A stretch of DNA of 64,000 bases, taken from assembly GCF_039778605.1 (NCBI RefSeq), contig NZ_CP156060.1, forward strand, positions 2,480,001 to 2,544,000, written 5' to 3'. Position numbers and translations under genes: made by a program. This DNA is from Flavobacterium sp. WV_118_3. Lineage in GTDB: Bacteria; Bacteroidota; Bacteroidia; Flavobacteriales; Flavobacteriaceae. The notes under the pieces are model-generated. The model ran no database searches, was not told the origin of the DNA, and saw only the letters and a program-made list of their open reading frames with translations. Shown piece after piece: positions 19,489-28,400 of the stretch. Every line of letters begins with the position of its first letter. Position 1 is the stretch's first letter.

Positions 19489-20631
19489 TTATCCTTTTAA
19501 GATATTTCTGGAGATAACCAGTTTCTGAATTTCAGTGGTTCCTTCTCCGATTGTACATAATTTGGAATCTCTATAGAATTTCTCAACCGGAAAATCTTTA
19601 GTATACCCATAACCACCGTGAATCTGAACAGCTTCGTTGGCTACTTTAACACACACTTCTGATGCATACATTTTAGCCATAGCTCCTAATGTTGTTACCG
19701 GTTTGTGGTTGTTTTTAAGGAACGCCGCTTTGTGTAATAATAATTCCGATGCTTCAATTTCGGTCGCCATATCCGCCAGCTTAAAGGAAATCCCCTGGAA
19801 TTCGCTGATCGCTTTTCCAAACTGGTGACGCTCTTTCGAATATTTTAAAGCCGCTTCATAAGCTCCTTTCGCAATTCCTAACGATAAAGCTCCAATTGAA
19901 ATACGTCCGCCATCCAAAATTTTCATAGCCTGGATAAATCCTTCGCCTACTTCTCCCAATCGGTTTGCATCCGGGATACGACAATTGTCAAAAATCAACT
20001 CTGCCGTTTCGCTGGCACGCATTCCCAGTTTGTTTTCTTTTCTTCCACTTGAGAATCCCGGTGTTCCGTGTTCGATTACAAAAGCTGTCATTCCTCTGGA
20101 ATCCCCTTTCTCACCGGTACGAACGATTACTACCGCAACGTTACCCGATTTCGCATGTGTGATAAAGTTTTTTGCTCCGTTGATCACCCACTCATCACCA
20201 TCTTTAACCGCAGTGGTATTCATTCCTCCTGCATCCGAACCTGTATTGTGTTCCGTTAATCCCCAAGCTCCAATCCATTCGGCGGTTGCTAATTTTGGAA
20301 TCCATCTCTTTTTCTGCTCTTCATTTCCGAATGTCAGGATATGGTTTGTACAAAGCGAGTTATGTGCTGCTACCGATAAACCAATTGAAGGATCTACTTT
20401 TGATATTTCTTCTACAATAGTAATGTATTCATGGTAACCCAAACCGGATCCGCCCAGTTCTTCCGGTACTAAAACCCCCATGAATCCCATTTCTCCTAAT
20501 TTTTTGAATAAATCGACAGGAAAAGTCTGCGCTTCGTCCCATTCCATAATATTAGGACGAATGTTTTGTTCGGCAAAATCTCTGATCGACTGAGCGATCA
20601 TAGCTTGCGTTTCATTGTATTCAAAATTCAT
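19489..20631 (-). CDS. Acyl-CoA dehydrogenase
   Basis: A 380-residue FAD-dependent acyl-CoA dehydrogenase of the short/branched-chain type, catalysing alpha-beta desaturation of acyl-CoA. It shows the N-terminal helical domain, the beta domain with 'WIGAWGLTEHNTGSDAGG' (FAD/substrate loop, near 125-142) and the C-terminal domain with 'HGGYGYTKDFPVEKFYRDSK'. The expected catalytic base is the Glu in IGEGTTEIQ close to the C-terminus. The start MNFEYNETQAMI fits the family; 13 further upstream codons are unlike it and overlap the preceding gene's end. It is the last gene of a four-gene operon. The substrate chain length cannot be read from sequence alone. Confidence 0.93.
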   Translation of the reverse strand: MNFEYNETQAMIAQSIRDFAEQNIRPNIMEWDEAQTFPVDLFKKLGEMGFMGVLVPEELGGSGLGYHEYITIVEEISKVDPSIGLSVAAHNSLCTNHILTFGNEEQKKRWIPKLATAEWIGAWGLTEHNTGSDAGGMNTTAVKDGDEWVINGAKNFITHAKSGNVAVVIVRTGEKGDSRGMTAFVIEHGTPGFSSGRKENKLGMRASETAELIFDNCRIPDANRLGEVGEGFIQAMKILDGGRISIGALSLGIAKGAYEAALKYSKERHQFGKAISEFQGISFKLADMATEIEASELLLHKAAFLKNNHKPVTTLGAMAKMYASEVCVKVANEAVQIHGGYGYTKDFPVEKFYRDSKLCTIGEGTTEIQKLVISRNILKG

Positions 20632-20647
20632 TTTGCTGTTTGTTTGT

Positions 20648-21529
20648 TTAAAAATCCAAATATAAGGCAATTATATCAACTTTTTCAACTGGGAATTCTT
20701 TAATTTTTGTTAAGTCTTCTTTGGATTTTATCGGGCCAGTCATACTCCTATAGGTGATAATCTGCTTTGCAATCCCGTATCGAAAATACGGAAACTGTGC
20801 CAATTCTTTCAGTGAGGCGTTATTAATATCAATCTTTGTTATTTCCGGTGAATTGATCACCGGGAAATGCTGTATCAGTTGTTCGATCACTTCATCCGAC
20901 AATCCCCAGATATAACGGAATTGCTCTGCACTGACAAAGGCACCGAATTTTTCTTTTTCTTTTAGAATCCGTTCGGATAAAGCTTCCCCTATTCCGTATA
21001 TTTTTCGCAGCTCTTCACGGGTGGCTTTGTTGATATCGATTTGGAAGTCTTTTTTTTCCTGTCGCTTTGCTATCGGATATGAAACGGATTGTGTTTTGTG
21101 TATTTTTTGATTAACCCATTCCGGGAATTTAAAGTAGGGTGCTATTTCGGCAAGTCGTTTTTCGTCCATTTGGGTAACCTGACGAAATTCCGCTACTGAG
21201 TTGACATATTTATTTTGGGCCCGAAAAGCCTGTAACCGATCGATTTCGGCTACCGTCATTCCTAAAATATATCCTTTATAATCGGAAATAAAATTCGGAT
21301 TAAACGGTTGTAGTTGCATTTTGGATGTTTGATTTTCCCGTTTGAGACTGTCGATCGCCATTTGCTGTGACAACCATTTTTCGGCTTCCGGATTTATCTC
21401 AGGAGTGTCTTGTAATTGTCCGGTAAAATAAATCAGAAGTTGTATTCCCAGTAGTAGTAGCAACAATACAAAAACACCACTTCGCTGCGCCCGCGTGAAT
21501 TTTAGCCCGTATTTGTTGTTGCTGTCCAT
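20648..21529 (-). CDS. Helix-hairpin-helix protein with N-terminal membrane anchor (ComEA-like repeats)
   Basis: A 293-residue protein with one membrane span near the N-terminus (GVFVLLLLLLGIQLLIYF, residues 18-35) and three helix-hairpin-helix units in the outer part. The two clearest are 'IDINKATREELRKIYGIGEALSERI' type near 178-225 and 'IDINNASLKELAQFPYFRYGIAKQI' near 245-290; a degenerate one lies near 80-125. The repeats resemble the DNA-binding part of ComEA, so DNA uptake or envelope DNA binding is possible. In Bacteroidetes such anchored proteins are uncharacterised. It is separated by six bases from the PspC gene and by 16 from the acyl-CoA dehydrogenase gene. Confidence 0.82.
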   Translation of the reverse strand: MDSNNKYGLKFTRAQRSGVFVLLLLLLGIQLLIYFTGQLQDTPEINPEAEKWLSQQMAIDSLKRENQTSKMQLQPFNPNFISDYKGYILGMTVAEIDRLQAFRAQNKYVNSVAEFRQVTQMDEKRLAEIAPYFKFPEWVNQKIHKTQSVSYPIAKRQEKKDFQIDINKATREELRKIYGIGEALSERILKEKEKFGAFVSAEQFRYIWGLSDEVIEQLIQHFPVINSPEITKIDINNASLKELAQFPYFRYGIAKQIITYRSMTGPIKSKEDLTKIKEFPVEKVDIIALYLDF

Positions 21530-21535
21530 TTTTTA

Positions 21536-21763
21536 TCAGAGGTCAAAAACGGAACTCCGTTTGGTATAAACCATGTCTTTTAAGCGCAACCAGAATGCCA
21601 GCGTCAGATAGACGCCAAACCACAAGCCGACCGTAAAAAACGACAGGTAAATAAAAAACAGGCGAACACTGGTTGCCCGCATCCCTAACCGGTCGGCTAA
21701 TCGTGACGACACTTCGAATCCGTGCTTTTCAAAAAAATGACGTATGTTGGTGATCAGGTTCAT
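21536..21763 (-). CDS. PspC-domain small membrane protein
   Basis: A 75-residue protein matching the PspC domain: a short amphipathic start (MNLITNIRHFFEKHGFEVSS), then 'RLADRLGMRATSVRLFFIYLSF' and a hydrophobic segment (FTVGLWFGVYLTLAFWL). In enterobacteria PspC senses membrane stress with PspB, but stand-alone PspC proteins in Bacteroidetes have no proven role. It is the second gene of the operon, 40 bases after the DUF2851 gene and six bases before the helix-hairpin-helix gene. Confidence 0.85.
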   Translation of the reverse strand: MNLITNIRHFFEKHGFEVSSRLADRLGMRATSVRLFFIYLSFFTVGLWFGVYLTLAFWLRLKDMVYTKRSSVFDL

Positions 21764-21803
21764 CTGTTTTTAATTTGATTCAAAAATACGTTTTTCCTGT
21801 TGA

Positions 21804-23075
21804 TTATCCCAATAGCTTTTTTCCGATATCACAATGCAGGCATCGTTTATAATTACAATATTCTTTTTTTAACTGTAGTATGGCCTGACTATCGAAAGCA
21901 CTTTCAATTTTCACTCCCAATTGTTTGAAACGGTCGGTTATACTATTCTGTTCCGGCACGATTTGCCGAGCCATGTCCAGTAATTCTTCGGAAAAATCTT
22001 CTCCCTGATAACGGGCATACAAAAAACGCAATGGCAATATGGCATTTACAAACAACAGTTGCCTGAAAGCAGTACTCATTTTTTTGACTTTTCTTTTTCC
22101 CGAACTCATCGTATCGAACCGATAATGGGTGTTCCAATATTCCGGCATTTCAATATTGAAAGTTTCATAAAACGCTGCGAGTGTATGCTGTCGCATTACA
22201 GTATCGAACAAATTCGAATGTTTTTGATACAATCCGGCCAGCTGTACCAATCGGATCGTTGGGAAATTATCGGGTCGTACTTTATAAAATTGCAATGGAA
22301 CCCTACTCCTCCGGTTAAGCCCATACTTTTTCTTTAGTTCCTTCCATTTTCTTTTAAGACTACAAAAATACCGATCTTCCTTATTGTCATCTAATAATGT
22401 TGCCATTCCTAAAAACAGCGCCTCCAGATTACCTTCGATATAGCGTTCTTTTTGTACAATGGTAAACGGAATGGATTTCCCAATCTGATAAAAAGCTTCA
22501 CTATTGGTATTTAATCCGAAGCTTTTGGCCAGACAACAAAACAGCGTTGCCTCCCAATCGTTTTTATTTTCTTTTAAAAGCAGTTCAATTGGTTTTACTT
22601 TTTGCTCCAGGCGTTCTAAAAAAAGGCGTTCTTTCCATTTCATCCAGAAAATCGGTTCGACCAAAAGCAGGTCTTTTTCACAGAGAATCCAGTTTTTCTC
22701 TTTCATCAATCGATAATAATCCGCTAAAAAATGATCCGGAACATATGTCTTTAGTACCAATACCGGAATTTCGGAACCATCAGGACGGAAAACAGCAATA
22801 TCATGTTCCCAGACCACATGCAGAATTACATTGTCGTATTTTTTATTAATCTCGTGTCGGTGATGGTACCAGTCGGACGATTTTAAATGAATCTCCACAT
22901 TACCCGCCCATCGTTGGTTTTCTATAATTAAACAGGCATTGAAAAAATCCGGCCCGTCTTCTTTATGGTAGTACCCGGGATTGAGCACTTGTAGTGCTTC
23001 CCCCTGAATTGTTTTTAGCGGCAATGCGGTAATCTTCTGGTATTGCCAGATATAATGTAAAAAAATCTCCTGCAT
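21804..23075 (-). CDS. DUF2851 family protein
   Basis: A 423-residue soluble protein of the DUF2851 family, common and mostly single-copy in Bacteroidetes. Conserved-looking stretches are 'GYYHKEDGPDFFNACL' and 'WAGNVEIHLKSSDWYHH' in the first 90 residues, followed by 'NVILHVVWEHD'; the D...E-x-H and H...E-x-D pattern recalls nuclease-like folds, but that is inference. The C-terminus has a cysteine pair (YKRCLHCDIG) that could bind metal. It is the first gene of the operon and is divergent from the PNGase-like gene, 61 bases away. Function unknown. Confidence 0.85.
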   Translation of the reverse strand: MQEIFLHYIWQYQKITALPLKTIQGEALQVLNPGYYHKEDGPDFFNACLIIENQRWAGNVEIHLKSSDWYHHRHEINKKYDNVILHVVWEHDIAVFRPDGSEIPVLVLKTYVPDHFLADYYRLMKEKNWILCEKDLLLVEPIFWMKWKERLFLERLEQKVKPIELLLKENKNDWEATLFCCLAKSFGLNTNSEAFYQIGKSIPFTIVQKERYIEGNLEALFLGMATLLDDNKEDRYFCSLKRKWKELKKKYGLNRRSRVPLQFYKVRPDNFPTIRLVQLAGLYQKHSNLFDTVMRQHTLAAFYETFNIEMPEYWNTHYRFDTMSSGKRKVKKMSTAFRQLLFVNAILPLRFLYARYQGEDFSEELLDMARQIVPEQNSITDRFKQLGVKIESAFDSQAILQLKKEYCNYKRCLHCDIGKKLLG

Positions 23076-23110
23076 GGCATATAAAGTAAATCTCTAATTT
23101 AAGAAAAAAT

Positions 23111-23118
23111 TATCTTTG
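23111..23118 (+). promoter_or_regulatory. Promoter -7 box of the PNGase F-like gene
   Basis: TATCTTTG is an exact TAnnTTTG match, 18 bases before the ATG at 23137, giving a leader of about 13 bases. No clear TTTG is present at the -33 position. Confidence 0.7.
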
Positions 23119-23136
23119 TGTCTCGACCAACAAAAA

Positions 23137-24825
23137 ATGAAAAAATTATTCGCGATCGTATTAGTATTACATTTCGGAATACTGTACGCACAACGGGATA
23201 TAATCCCGTCCAACGGTTATAGGATAACCTACTTAAAAAGTTCGAATGGAAAAGCACTCGAAAATCAGGATCCGATTCTGGTTTTTGCCGCAACTGATCA
23301 AACAACTTTACTCTCGAGTACCAGCATTCAATCCGGTAAAGCGGATTTTCCTTATGAACAAACGTTTATCGATCTGAACACCCGTAATTTCACACAACTG
23401 GCCTTTTGGAACAAGGCTAAAAATGCAGCGACTACTGATAGTATTTCACTATCCAAGCAAACATTTGACCTTAGCCCGGAAACCAAGATAATACTGGGCT
23501 ACCAATGCCGAAAAGCCAAAACAATTATCAATTCCAACACGATAGAACTTTGGTTCACCACCGACTTAAAAGTAAAAGGTGCGCCAACCGTATTGGGAGC
23601 CGACCTGGGATTGGTTCTGGAAATGGTACGCAACAATAATTATGTGATTACCGCTACTAAAATTGAAAAACAAAAGAAAATATCACCTTACCAGATGGCC
23701 TTTAATAATTTTAACGGCCCGAAAACCGATCTCTTAACCTATCGCGATTTACTTTGGAAAAGTCGGTTTACCACGATAGCTGTTTTTAAAAACGAGATCA
23801 TCAATTTCTCCGATCAGTCCAAATCTAATGATAGCATTTTCCGGTATGCCAATGGTACCGTTATTCTGAAAAAAGTAAGCTTTCCGGAGATTCCTGCCGG
23901 TAGTCTGATTTTTACCGAATTACAGGAACAATCCAATGGTGATGCTTACGATCGTACCGGTTCCGTTTTTGTGATTCCGGAAGATCAGCCGCATTCCTTT
24001 TTAGACGGTTTGAAAAATGGTGTAAAATCCCTTCCGGTTTATGACAACGGAAATGGAAAACAGTATCAGGGCATTGTTCGTACTACTAATTATAGTCCGT
24101 TATTGGAATTGATGCGTTTCTTTACTCCGTTTGGTATCCAACAATACAATCATATCGCCTTAAAAGATAAAAAATGGCATGAGATTGTCCCGTATCGTCA
24201 GGATATTTCGGAATTACAAAGTACTTTAAGTACTAAAACGGTATGGATTGGAACTTTTATCGGGAACTACGATAAAGGCGGTCATAAAATCAGTTTGGAC
24301 ATTACCATCCATAAAGGAGATAAGCCAGCAACTGCCAATCGTTTTGTTTTACCGTTGTTTAATACCACTAACGTGATGGAAATGGCAGGACAGGATTATG
24401 CGACCCTGTTTAATACCGACAAAGGCCTCGAGGTTACGTTCGATTTACCGAACGATGTTGCGAATGCACAGCTTCGCTATATAACCACAGGTCATGGCGG
24501 TTGGGAAAACGGTGATGAATTTGTCCCTAAAAAGAACCGGATTTTCCTGGATCAACAGGAAGTATTTGCTTTTATACCCTGGCGACAGGATTGTGGTTCG
24601 TACCGATTGTTTAATCCTGCTTCGGGGAATTTTAACAACGGCTTGTCTTCATCCGATTACAGTCGTTCGAACTGGTGTCCGGGAACCGTAACCAATCCGG
24701 TTATGATAGCTTTGGGCGATCTGAAAGCGGGTAAACATACGATACAGATTCGGATTCCGCAAGGCGCACCGGAAGGAAATAGTTTCAGTTCGTGGAATGT
24801 TTCGGGAGTCCTGATCGGAAATTAA
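23137..24825 (+). CDS. Secreted PNGase F-like peptide-N-glycosidase with N-terminal accessory domain
   Basis: A 562-residue exported protein. The signal peptide is MKKLFAIVLVLHFGILYAQ; the longer frame start seven codons earlier would spoil it and overlaps the promoter. The C-terminal half (about 370-560) resembles the two eight-stranded jelly rolls of Flavobacteriia PNGase F: VWIGTFIGNYDKGGHKISLD, 'TGHGGWENGDEF', 'PWRQDCG' and the late 'NWCPGTV' box. PNGase F cleaves the amide bond between Asn and N-glycans. The extra N-terminal region of about 350 residues is like that of the larger PNGase F-II type enzymes, which have a bowl-shaped accessory domain. No glycan-degrading partner lies next to it. 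I did not assign catalytic residues. Confidence 0.82.
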   Translation: MKKLFAIVLVLHFGILYAQRDIIPSNGYRITYLKSSNGKALENQDPILVFAATDQTTLLSSTSIQSGKADFPYEQTFIDLNTRNFTQLAFWNKAKNAATTDSISLSKQTFDLSPETKIILGYQCRKAKTIINSNTIELWFTTDLKVKGAPTVLGADLGLVLEMVRNNNYVITATKIEKQKKISPYQMAFNNFNGPKTDLLTYRDLLWKSRFTTIAVFKNEIINFSDQSKSNDSIFRYANGTVILKKVSFPEIPAGSLIFTELQEQSNGDAYDRTGSVFVIPEDQPHSFLDGLKNGVKSLPVYDNGNGKQYQGIVRTTNYSPLLELMRFFTPFGIQQYNHIALKDKKWHEIVPYRQDISELQSTLSTKTVWIGTFIGNYDKGGHKISLDITIHKGDKPATANRFVLPLFNTTNVMEMAGQDYATLFNTDKGLEVTFDLPNDVANAQLRYITTGHGGWENGDEFVPKKNRIFLDQQEVFAFIPWRQDCGSYRLFNPASGNFNNGLSSSDYSRSNWCPGTVTNPVMIALGDLKAGKHTIQIRIPQGAPEGNSFSSWNVSGVLIGN

Positions 24826-24862
24826 AAAAGTGCCGTTTGTAAATTACAAACGGCACTTTTTT
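24824..24862. terminator. Bidirectional terminator between the PNGase-like gene and the cystathionine-beta-synthase-type gene
   Basis: A 19-bp perfect stem (AAAAAAGTGCCGTTTGTAA and its complement) with a one-base loop, with A runs on one side and T runs on the other, starting within the plus-strand stop codon. It can serve both convergent genes. Confidence 0.9.
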
Positions 24863-24871
24863 ATCGTTATA

Positions 24872-24902
24872 AACCTGACAGGTTTTCGAAACCTGTCAGG
24901 TT
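24872..24902. repeat. Intergenic palindrome, ACCTGACAGGT family, copy 3
   Basis: Arms of 14 bp (AACCTGACAGGTTT and its complement) around TCG, directly next to the bidirectional terminator and ending four bases before the stop codon of the minus-strand gene. Confidence 0.85.
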
Positions 24903-24906
24903 GTAA

Positions 24907-26268
24907 TTATTTTATCGAATTGATAATATCGTGTTTGGTGATAATATGGTGTTTCCCATTTCCTAAATCAACCAAAACTGCCTGATTATCTTTATTGATC
25001 AGTTTTGATACTTCGTCAATCGGAGTTCCCAGTTTTACAATCGGGAAAGCAGCCCCCATTACTTCACGGATTGGTTTATCCGCTACATTTTTATCGGCTA
25101 CATAACTCTGGAATAAATCCGTTTCGTCTACAGAACCTACAAATCCTGTAACATCAATTACCGGAATCTGCGAAATTTTGTGTTTGCGCATTCTTTCTAT
25201 CGCATGCGATACTAATTCTTCCGTACGTACCACAACCAATGGTTTATCGATATGCTCTTTGATCAAGTCTTCTGCTTTGGTTATTTCTTCGTCCAGGAAA
25301 CCTCTCTCACGCATCCAGTCGTCATTAAACATTTTTCCAACATAACGGCTACCACTATCGTGGAATAACACTACTACCACATCTTCCGGTTTAAAGTGCT
25401 CTTTTAACTGGATCAGTCCTTTTATAGCGGCTCCGGCTGAGTTTCCTACAAAGATTCCTTCTTCCAATGCAATTCTACGGGTATACACCGCAGCATCTTT
25501 ATCGGTTACTTTGGTAAAGCCGTCGATTAGTGAAAAGTCAACGTTTTTAGGAAGGATGTCTTCTCCGATTCCTTCGGTGATATAGGAATAAATTTCGTTT
25601 TCATCGAAAATACCCGTTTCATGGTATTTTTTAAATACCGAACCATATGTATCGATTCCCCAGATTTTAATATTCGGGTTTTTCTCTTTTAAATATTTTG
25701 CTACTCCGGAAATGGTTCCTCCGGTTCCTACACCTACTACAAAGTGTGTGATTTTCCCTTCGGTTTGTTCCCAGATTTCCGGTCCGGTTTGTTCGTAATG
25801 TGCAATCGCATTCGACGGATTGTCGTATTGGTTTACATACCATGCATTTGGTGTTTCTTCGGCCAAACGTTTTGATACCGAATAATATGAACGCGGATCC
25901 GTTGGCTCTACGTCTGTAGGACATACCACTACTTTGGCTCCCACAGCACGAAGGATGTCCATTTTCTCTTTGGATTGTTTATCCGAAATCACACAGATCA
26001 ACTTGTATCCTTTTACAATCGCAGCCAAAGCCAATCCCATCCCGGTATTTCCGGAAGTTCCTTCGATAATGGTTCCGCCCGGTTTTAAACGTCCGTCGGC
26101 TTCCGCATCTTCGATCATTTTTACGGCCATACGGTCTTTTACCGAATTCCCCGGATTGAAGGTTTCTACTTTTGCCAATACCAGGGCATCTACTTCTTTG
26201 GTTACTTTATTTAGTTGAACCAAAGGTGTGTTCCCTATGGTTTCCAATATGTTTTTTGCGTATTTCAT
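24907..26268 (-). CDS. Cystathionine beta-synthase-type PLP enzyme with C-terminal CBS domain pair
   Basis: A 453-residue fold-type II PLP enzyme. The PLP lysine is in NPGNSVKDRMAVKM (near residue 40), the phosphate-binding loops are EGTSGNTGMG (about 70) and GTGGTISG (about 180). After residue 335 come two CBS repeats (PLVVVRTEELVSHAIERMRK and 'AFPIVKLGTPIDEVSKLI'), which in relatives bind adenine nucleotides or S-adenosylmethionine and regulate activity. The N-terminal haem-binding region of animal enzymes is absent. Role: beta-replacement on serine or O-acetylserine with homocysteine or sulfide; which one cannot be told from sequence. The start MKYAKNILETIGNTPL is the family start; upstream codons to 26307 overlap the promoter. 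Confidence 0.9.
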   Translation of the reverse strand: MKYAKNILETIGNTPLVQLNKVTKEVDALVLAKVETFNPGNSVKDRMAVKMIEDAEADGRLKPGGTIIEGTSGNTGMGLALAAIVKGYKLICVISDKQSKEKMDILRAVGAKVVVCPTDVEPTDPRSYYSVSKRLAEETPNAWYVNQYDNPSNAIAHYEQTGPEIWEQTEGKITHFVVGVGTGGTISGVAKYLKEKNPNIKIWGIDTYGSVFKKYHETGIFDENEIYSYITEGIGEDILPKNVDFSLIDGFTKVTDKDAAVYTRRIALEEGIFVGNSAGAAIKGLIQLKEHFKPEDVVVVLFHDSGSRYVGKMFNDDWMRERGFLDEEITKAEDLIKEHIDKPLVVVRTEELVSHAIERMRKHKISQIPVIDVTGFVGSVDETDLFQSYVADKNVADKPIREVMGAAFPIVKLGTPIDEVSKLINKDNQAVLVDLGNGKHHIITKHDIINSIK

Positions 26269-26304
26269 TAGTCTATAATTTCTAAAAAAGTCTGTTTTGT
26301 TTGC

Positions 26305-26312
26305 CAAAGATA
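26305..26312 (-). promoter_or_regulatory. Promoter -7 box of the cystathionine-beta-synthase-type gene
   Basis: On the minus strand TATCTTTG, an exact TAnnTTTG, lies 36 bases before the ATG. No convincing TTTG stands at the -33 distance. Confidence 0.65.
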
Positions 26313-26351
26313 TTGCTATTTGGCGTATTATAAAATGTTACGAACGCATCC

Positions 26352-28262
26352 TTAACTAAAGAAATTCCATACCAGTCCGAATCGCACCATAAAATCATGA
26401 TACGGATTATTCGGATCGGAATAATATTTGTAGCCTGTAAAGCTGGAATTAAAATGTTCTGCTTTTAAATAAATTCGCGTGCGTTTGATTTTTGCATTGA
26501 TAAAGAAATCGAGCATCGGGAAGTTTCCGATTTCTTTTTCCTGTTGGATATAGAATTCGCCCAATAATGGGTTGTAGGTATTCGCGTAATATTTTGTAAA
26601 ATAATTTAAGGTTATTCCCATTTGCAGGTATAAGGCTTTTGAGAAATAGTGATCATTAAAATATAAGGAGTTACGCGTAACGAATTCCGGTACGTTTAGT
26701 ATTTTGTCTGTCTGATCTACTTTTTGGTATAAAAAGGTATTGTCTAAACCGAATTTACCAACTTTAAATTCACGTCCCACTTTAACCGAGAAGTAATTGA
26801 TCGTATTTCCGTATTGTTGTGGCGAAACCAGCACTTGAGTCGCATCGGTACTCGTATCTGCAAAATACAAATGATCATCCAAAATGCTATATTTTACCGA
26901 AGCATCCAACCATTGTGTTTTGGCATCAAATTCAACGTTTTTAATTTTTTCGTTTTTAAAGTTGTTCGTCCAGTTATAGAAGATATAACCACTCTGATAT
27001 AAATTGTAGTTCAGATCGGGCAGTTTGTTCATGTTTTGGAAACGCAATGTAAAAACGTTACGTGTATCCCAGTTATAACGAACCGTACCTTCTATTTTAG
27101 CCAGTGACTGGTCGGTTATAGAATTGGATACTAACAAGGTTCCCTTCCACTTGTTTTTATAGTAGGTATATTGTGCGCCATAGGAGTTGATCTTATCGTT
27201 CAGACGGTTTGGCACCTTAATCGAGCCATCGTCATTCATAACCGTACTGTTATAAAAATAATTGTAACGATAGTCCTCCAGATAAAACTCCAGATCACCA
27301 ACACTTTGATTGGAATAGGCTACCCCAACTTTATTATAGAGGCTGTTAAATCTTGTTTTATTACTGATGGTACTGGTATAGGAATCGCCGAAACGTTCGT
27401 TGGCGGTTGGTTGCGAATAATCGAAAAATTTATATTCATAATTAAAACGATGCAAAAAAACCAGACTGTTCGGATTATTTTTATTGAGTCGGAAACTATG
27501 ATCAAAAAACACCCGCTTTCCTTCGAGTGACGATTTGGTGTCGTCGCTAAAATATACATCCAGACGCGCACGGTCGTCATAAGGAGGAATACTGTTTTCG
27601 AATTCTTCCAGATTTTTTACGCCTCCGTTTTCATGATTCAGGATATCCTGGATGGCTACATGAAATTTTAAATTATAACGGTTATCGGTAGTATGGTAAC
27701 TGGTTATGAATCGGAAATTACCGGTACTCGAAAGCTGGTTCACATATTTACCCAACGAACGCAGTCCTTTATACCCAATGGAAAAATTCAGATTCTTAGA
27801 GGTATTCAATGAGATAAAAGCGTCCAGGTTTTGCCCCTGTTCCATGACCGACTTATAGTAAAGCTCGGTCATTGGTGTGGGCATCGAATAGTATTTAATA
27901 TCCTCGGCCCGCATAAAATTGAATGTCTTGGCTTTAAATCCGAATTCCGGATAAGCATTATAAGCGGTCAGACCGTAGTCCAGTGTATTATAGGTTTGTC
28001 CTTCGTTTGGAAACGGCATCAATCCGAAAATATCCTTACGCAGGTAGTTTAGTTCATAATCCTTTTTAATGGTTAATGAAGTATCCACAAAGGTAGTATC
28101 GCGATCCAACGTAATAATTTTATATTGGTCGATTGGCGCAAAATGGGTTTTATTGTCCGAGCCCCGAAGTGATTTTTTCGGCTTTATTGAATCCTTTATC
28201 TGCTCCTGACCCAACATCGCAAAAGAACATAACAGTACTACCGCTATAAAAAGATGCTTCAT
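26352..28262 (-). CDS. Putative outer-membrane porin (Bacteroidetes putative-porin family)
   Basis: A 636-residue exported protein with signal peptide MKHLFIAVVLLCSFAMLGQ. After a polar N-terminal stretch that mentions a conserved 'FGLMPFPNEGQTYNTLDYG' (near 78-96), the chain is made of alternating aromatic/hydrophobic beta strands to the end, closing with 'FMVRFGLVWNFFS', a typical last barrel strand with terminal aromatic residue. This fits the Bacteroidetes 'putative porin' family; substrate unknown. It is transcribed from its own promoter and is not obviously linked to the downstream cystathionine-beta-synthase-type gene, from which it is separated by 83 bases with another promoter. Confidence 0.82.
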   Translation of the reverse strand: MKHLFIAVVLLCSFAMLGQEQIKDSIKPKKSLRGSDNKTHFAPIDQYKIITLDRDTTFVDTSLTIKKDYELNYLRKDIFGLMPFPNEGQTYNTLDYGLTAYNAYPEFGFKAKTFNFMRAEDIKYYSMPTPMTELYYKSVMEQGQNLDAFISLNTSKNLNFSIGYKGLRSLGKYVNQLSSTGNFRFITSYHTTDNRYNLKFHVAIQDILNHENGGVKNLEEFENSIPPYDDRARLDVYFSDDTKSSLEGKRVFFDHSFRLNKNNPNSLVFLHRFNYEYKFFDYSQPTANERFGDSYTSTISNKTRFNSLYNKVGVAYSNQSVGDLEFYLEDYRYNYFYNSTVMNDDGSIKVPNRLNDKINSYGAQYTYYKNKWKGTLLVSNSITDQSLAKIEGTVRYNWDTRNVFTLRFQNMNKLPDLNYNLYQSGYIFYNWTNNFKNEKIKNVEFDAKTQWLDASVKYSILDDHLYFADTSTDATQVLVSPQQYGNTINYFSVKVGREFKVGKFGLDNTFLYQKVDQTDKILNVPEFVTRNSLYFNDHYFSKALYLQMGITLNYFTKYYANTYNPLLGEFYIQQEKEIGNFPMLDFFINAKIKRTRIYLKAEHFNSSFTGYKYYSDPNNPYHDFMVRFGLVWNFFS

Positions 28263-28280
28263 AATTCTATATTAGAATCG

Positions 28281-28288
28281 CAAAGGTA
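28281..28288 (-). promoter_or_regulatory. Promoter -7 box of the porin gene
   Basis: On the minus strand TACCTTTG, an exact TAnnTTTG, lies 18 bases before the porin ATG. Confidence 0.68.
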
Positions 28289-28348
28289 TTAGAAATTTAC
28301 AAATAATGCAGCTATTCTGTAAAATGAGCTATAATTTATCGCTTTGTC

Positions 28349-28379
28349 AAAAAAAAAAGCGCCCCAGATTGGGGCGCTT
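28349..28379 (-). terminator. Terminator of the susCD operon
   Basis: A nine-pair stem (AAGCGCCCC with GGGGCGCTT, loop of five) 21 bases after the last stop codon, followed on the minus strand by a run of about ten T. Confidence 0.93.
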
Positions 28380-28400
28380 AAAAATATATTTATTTAAAAA

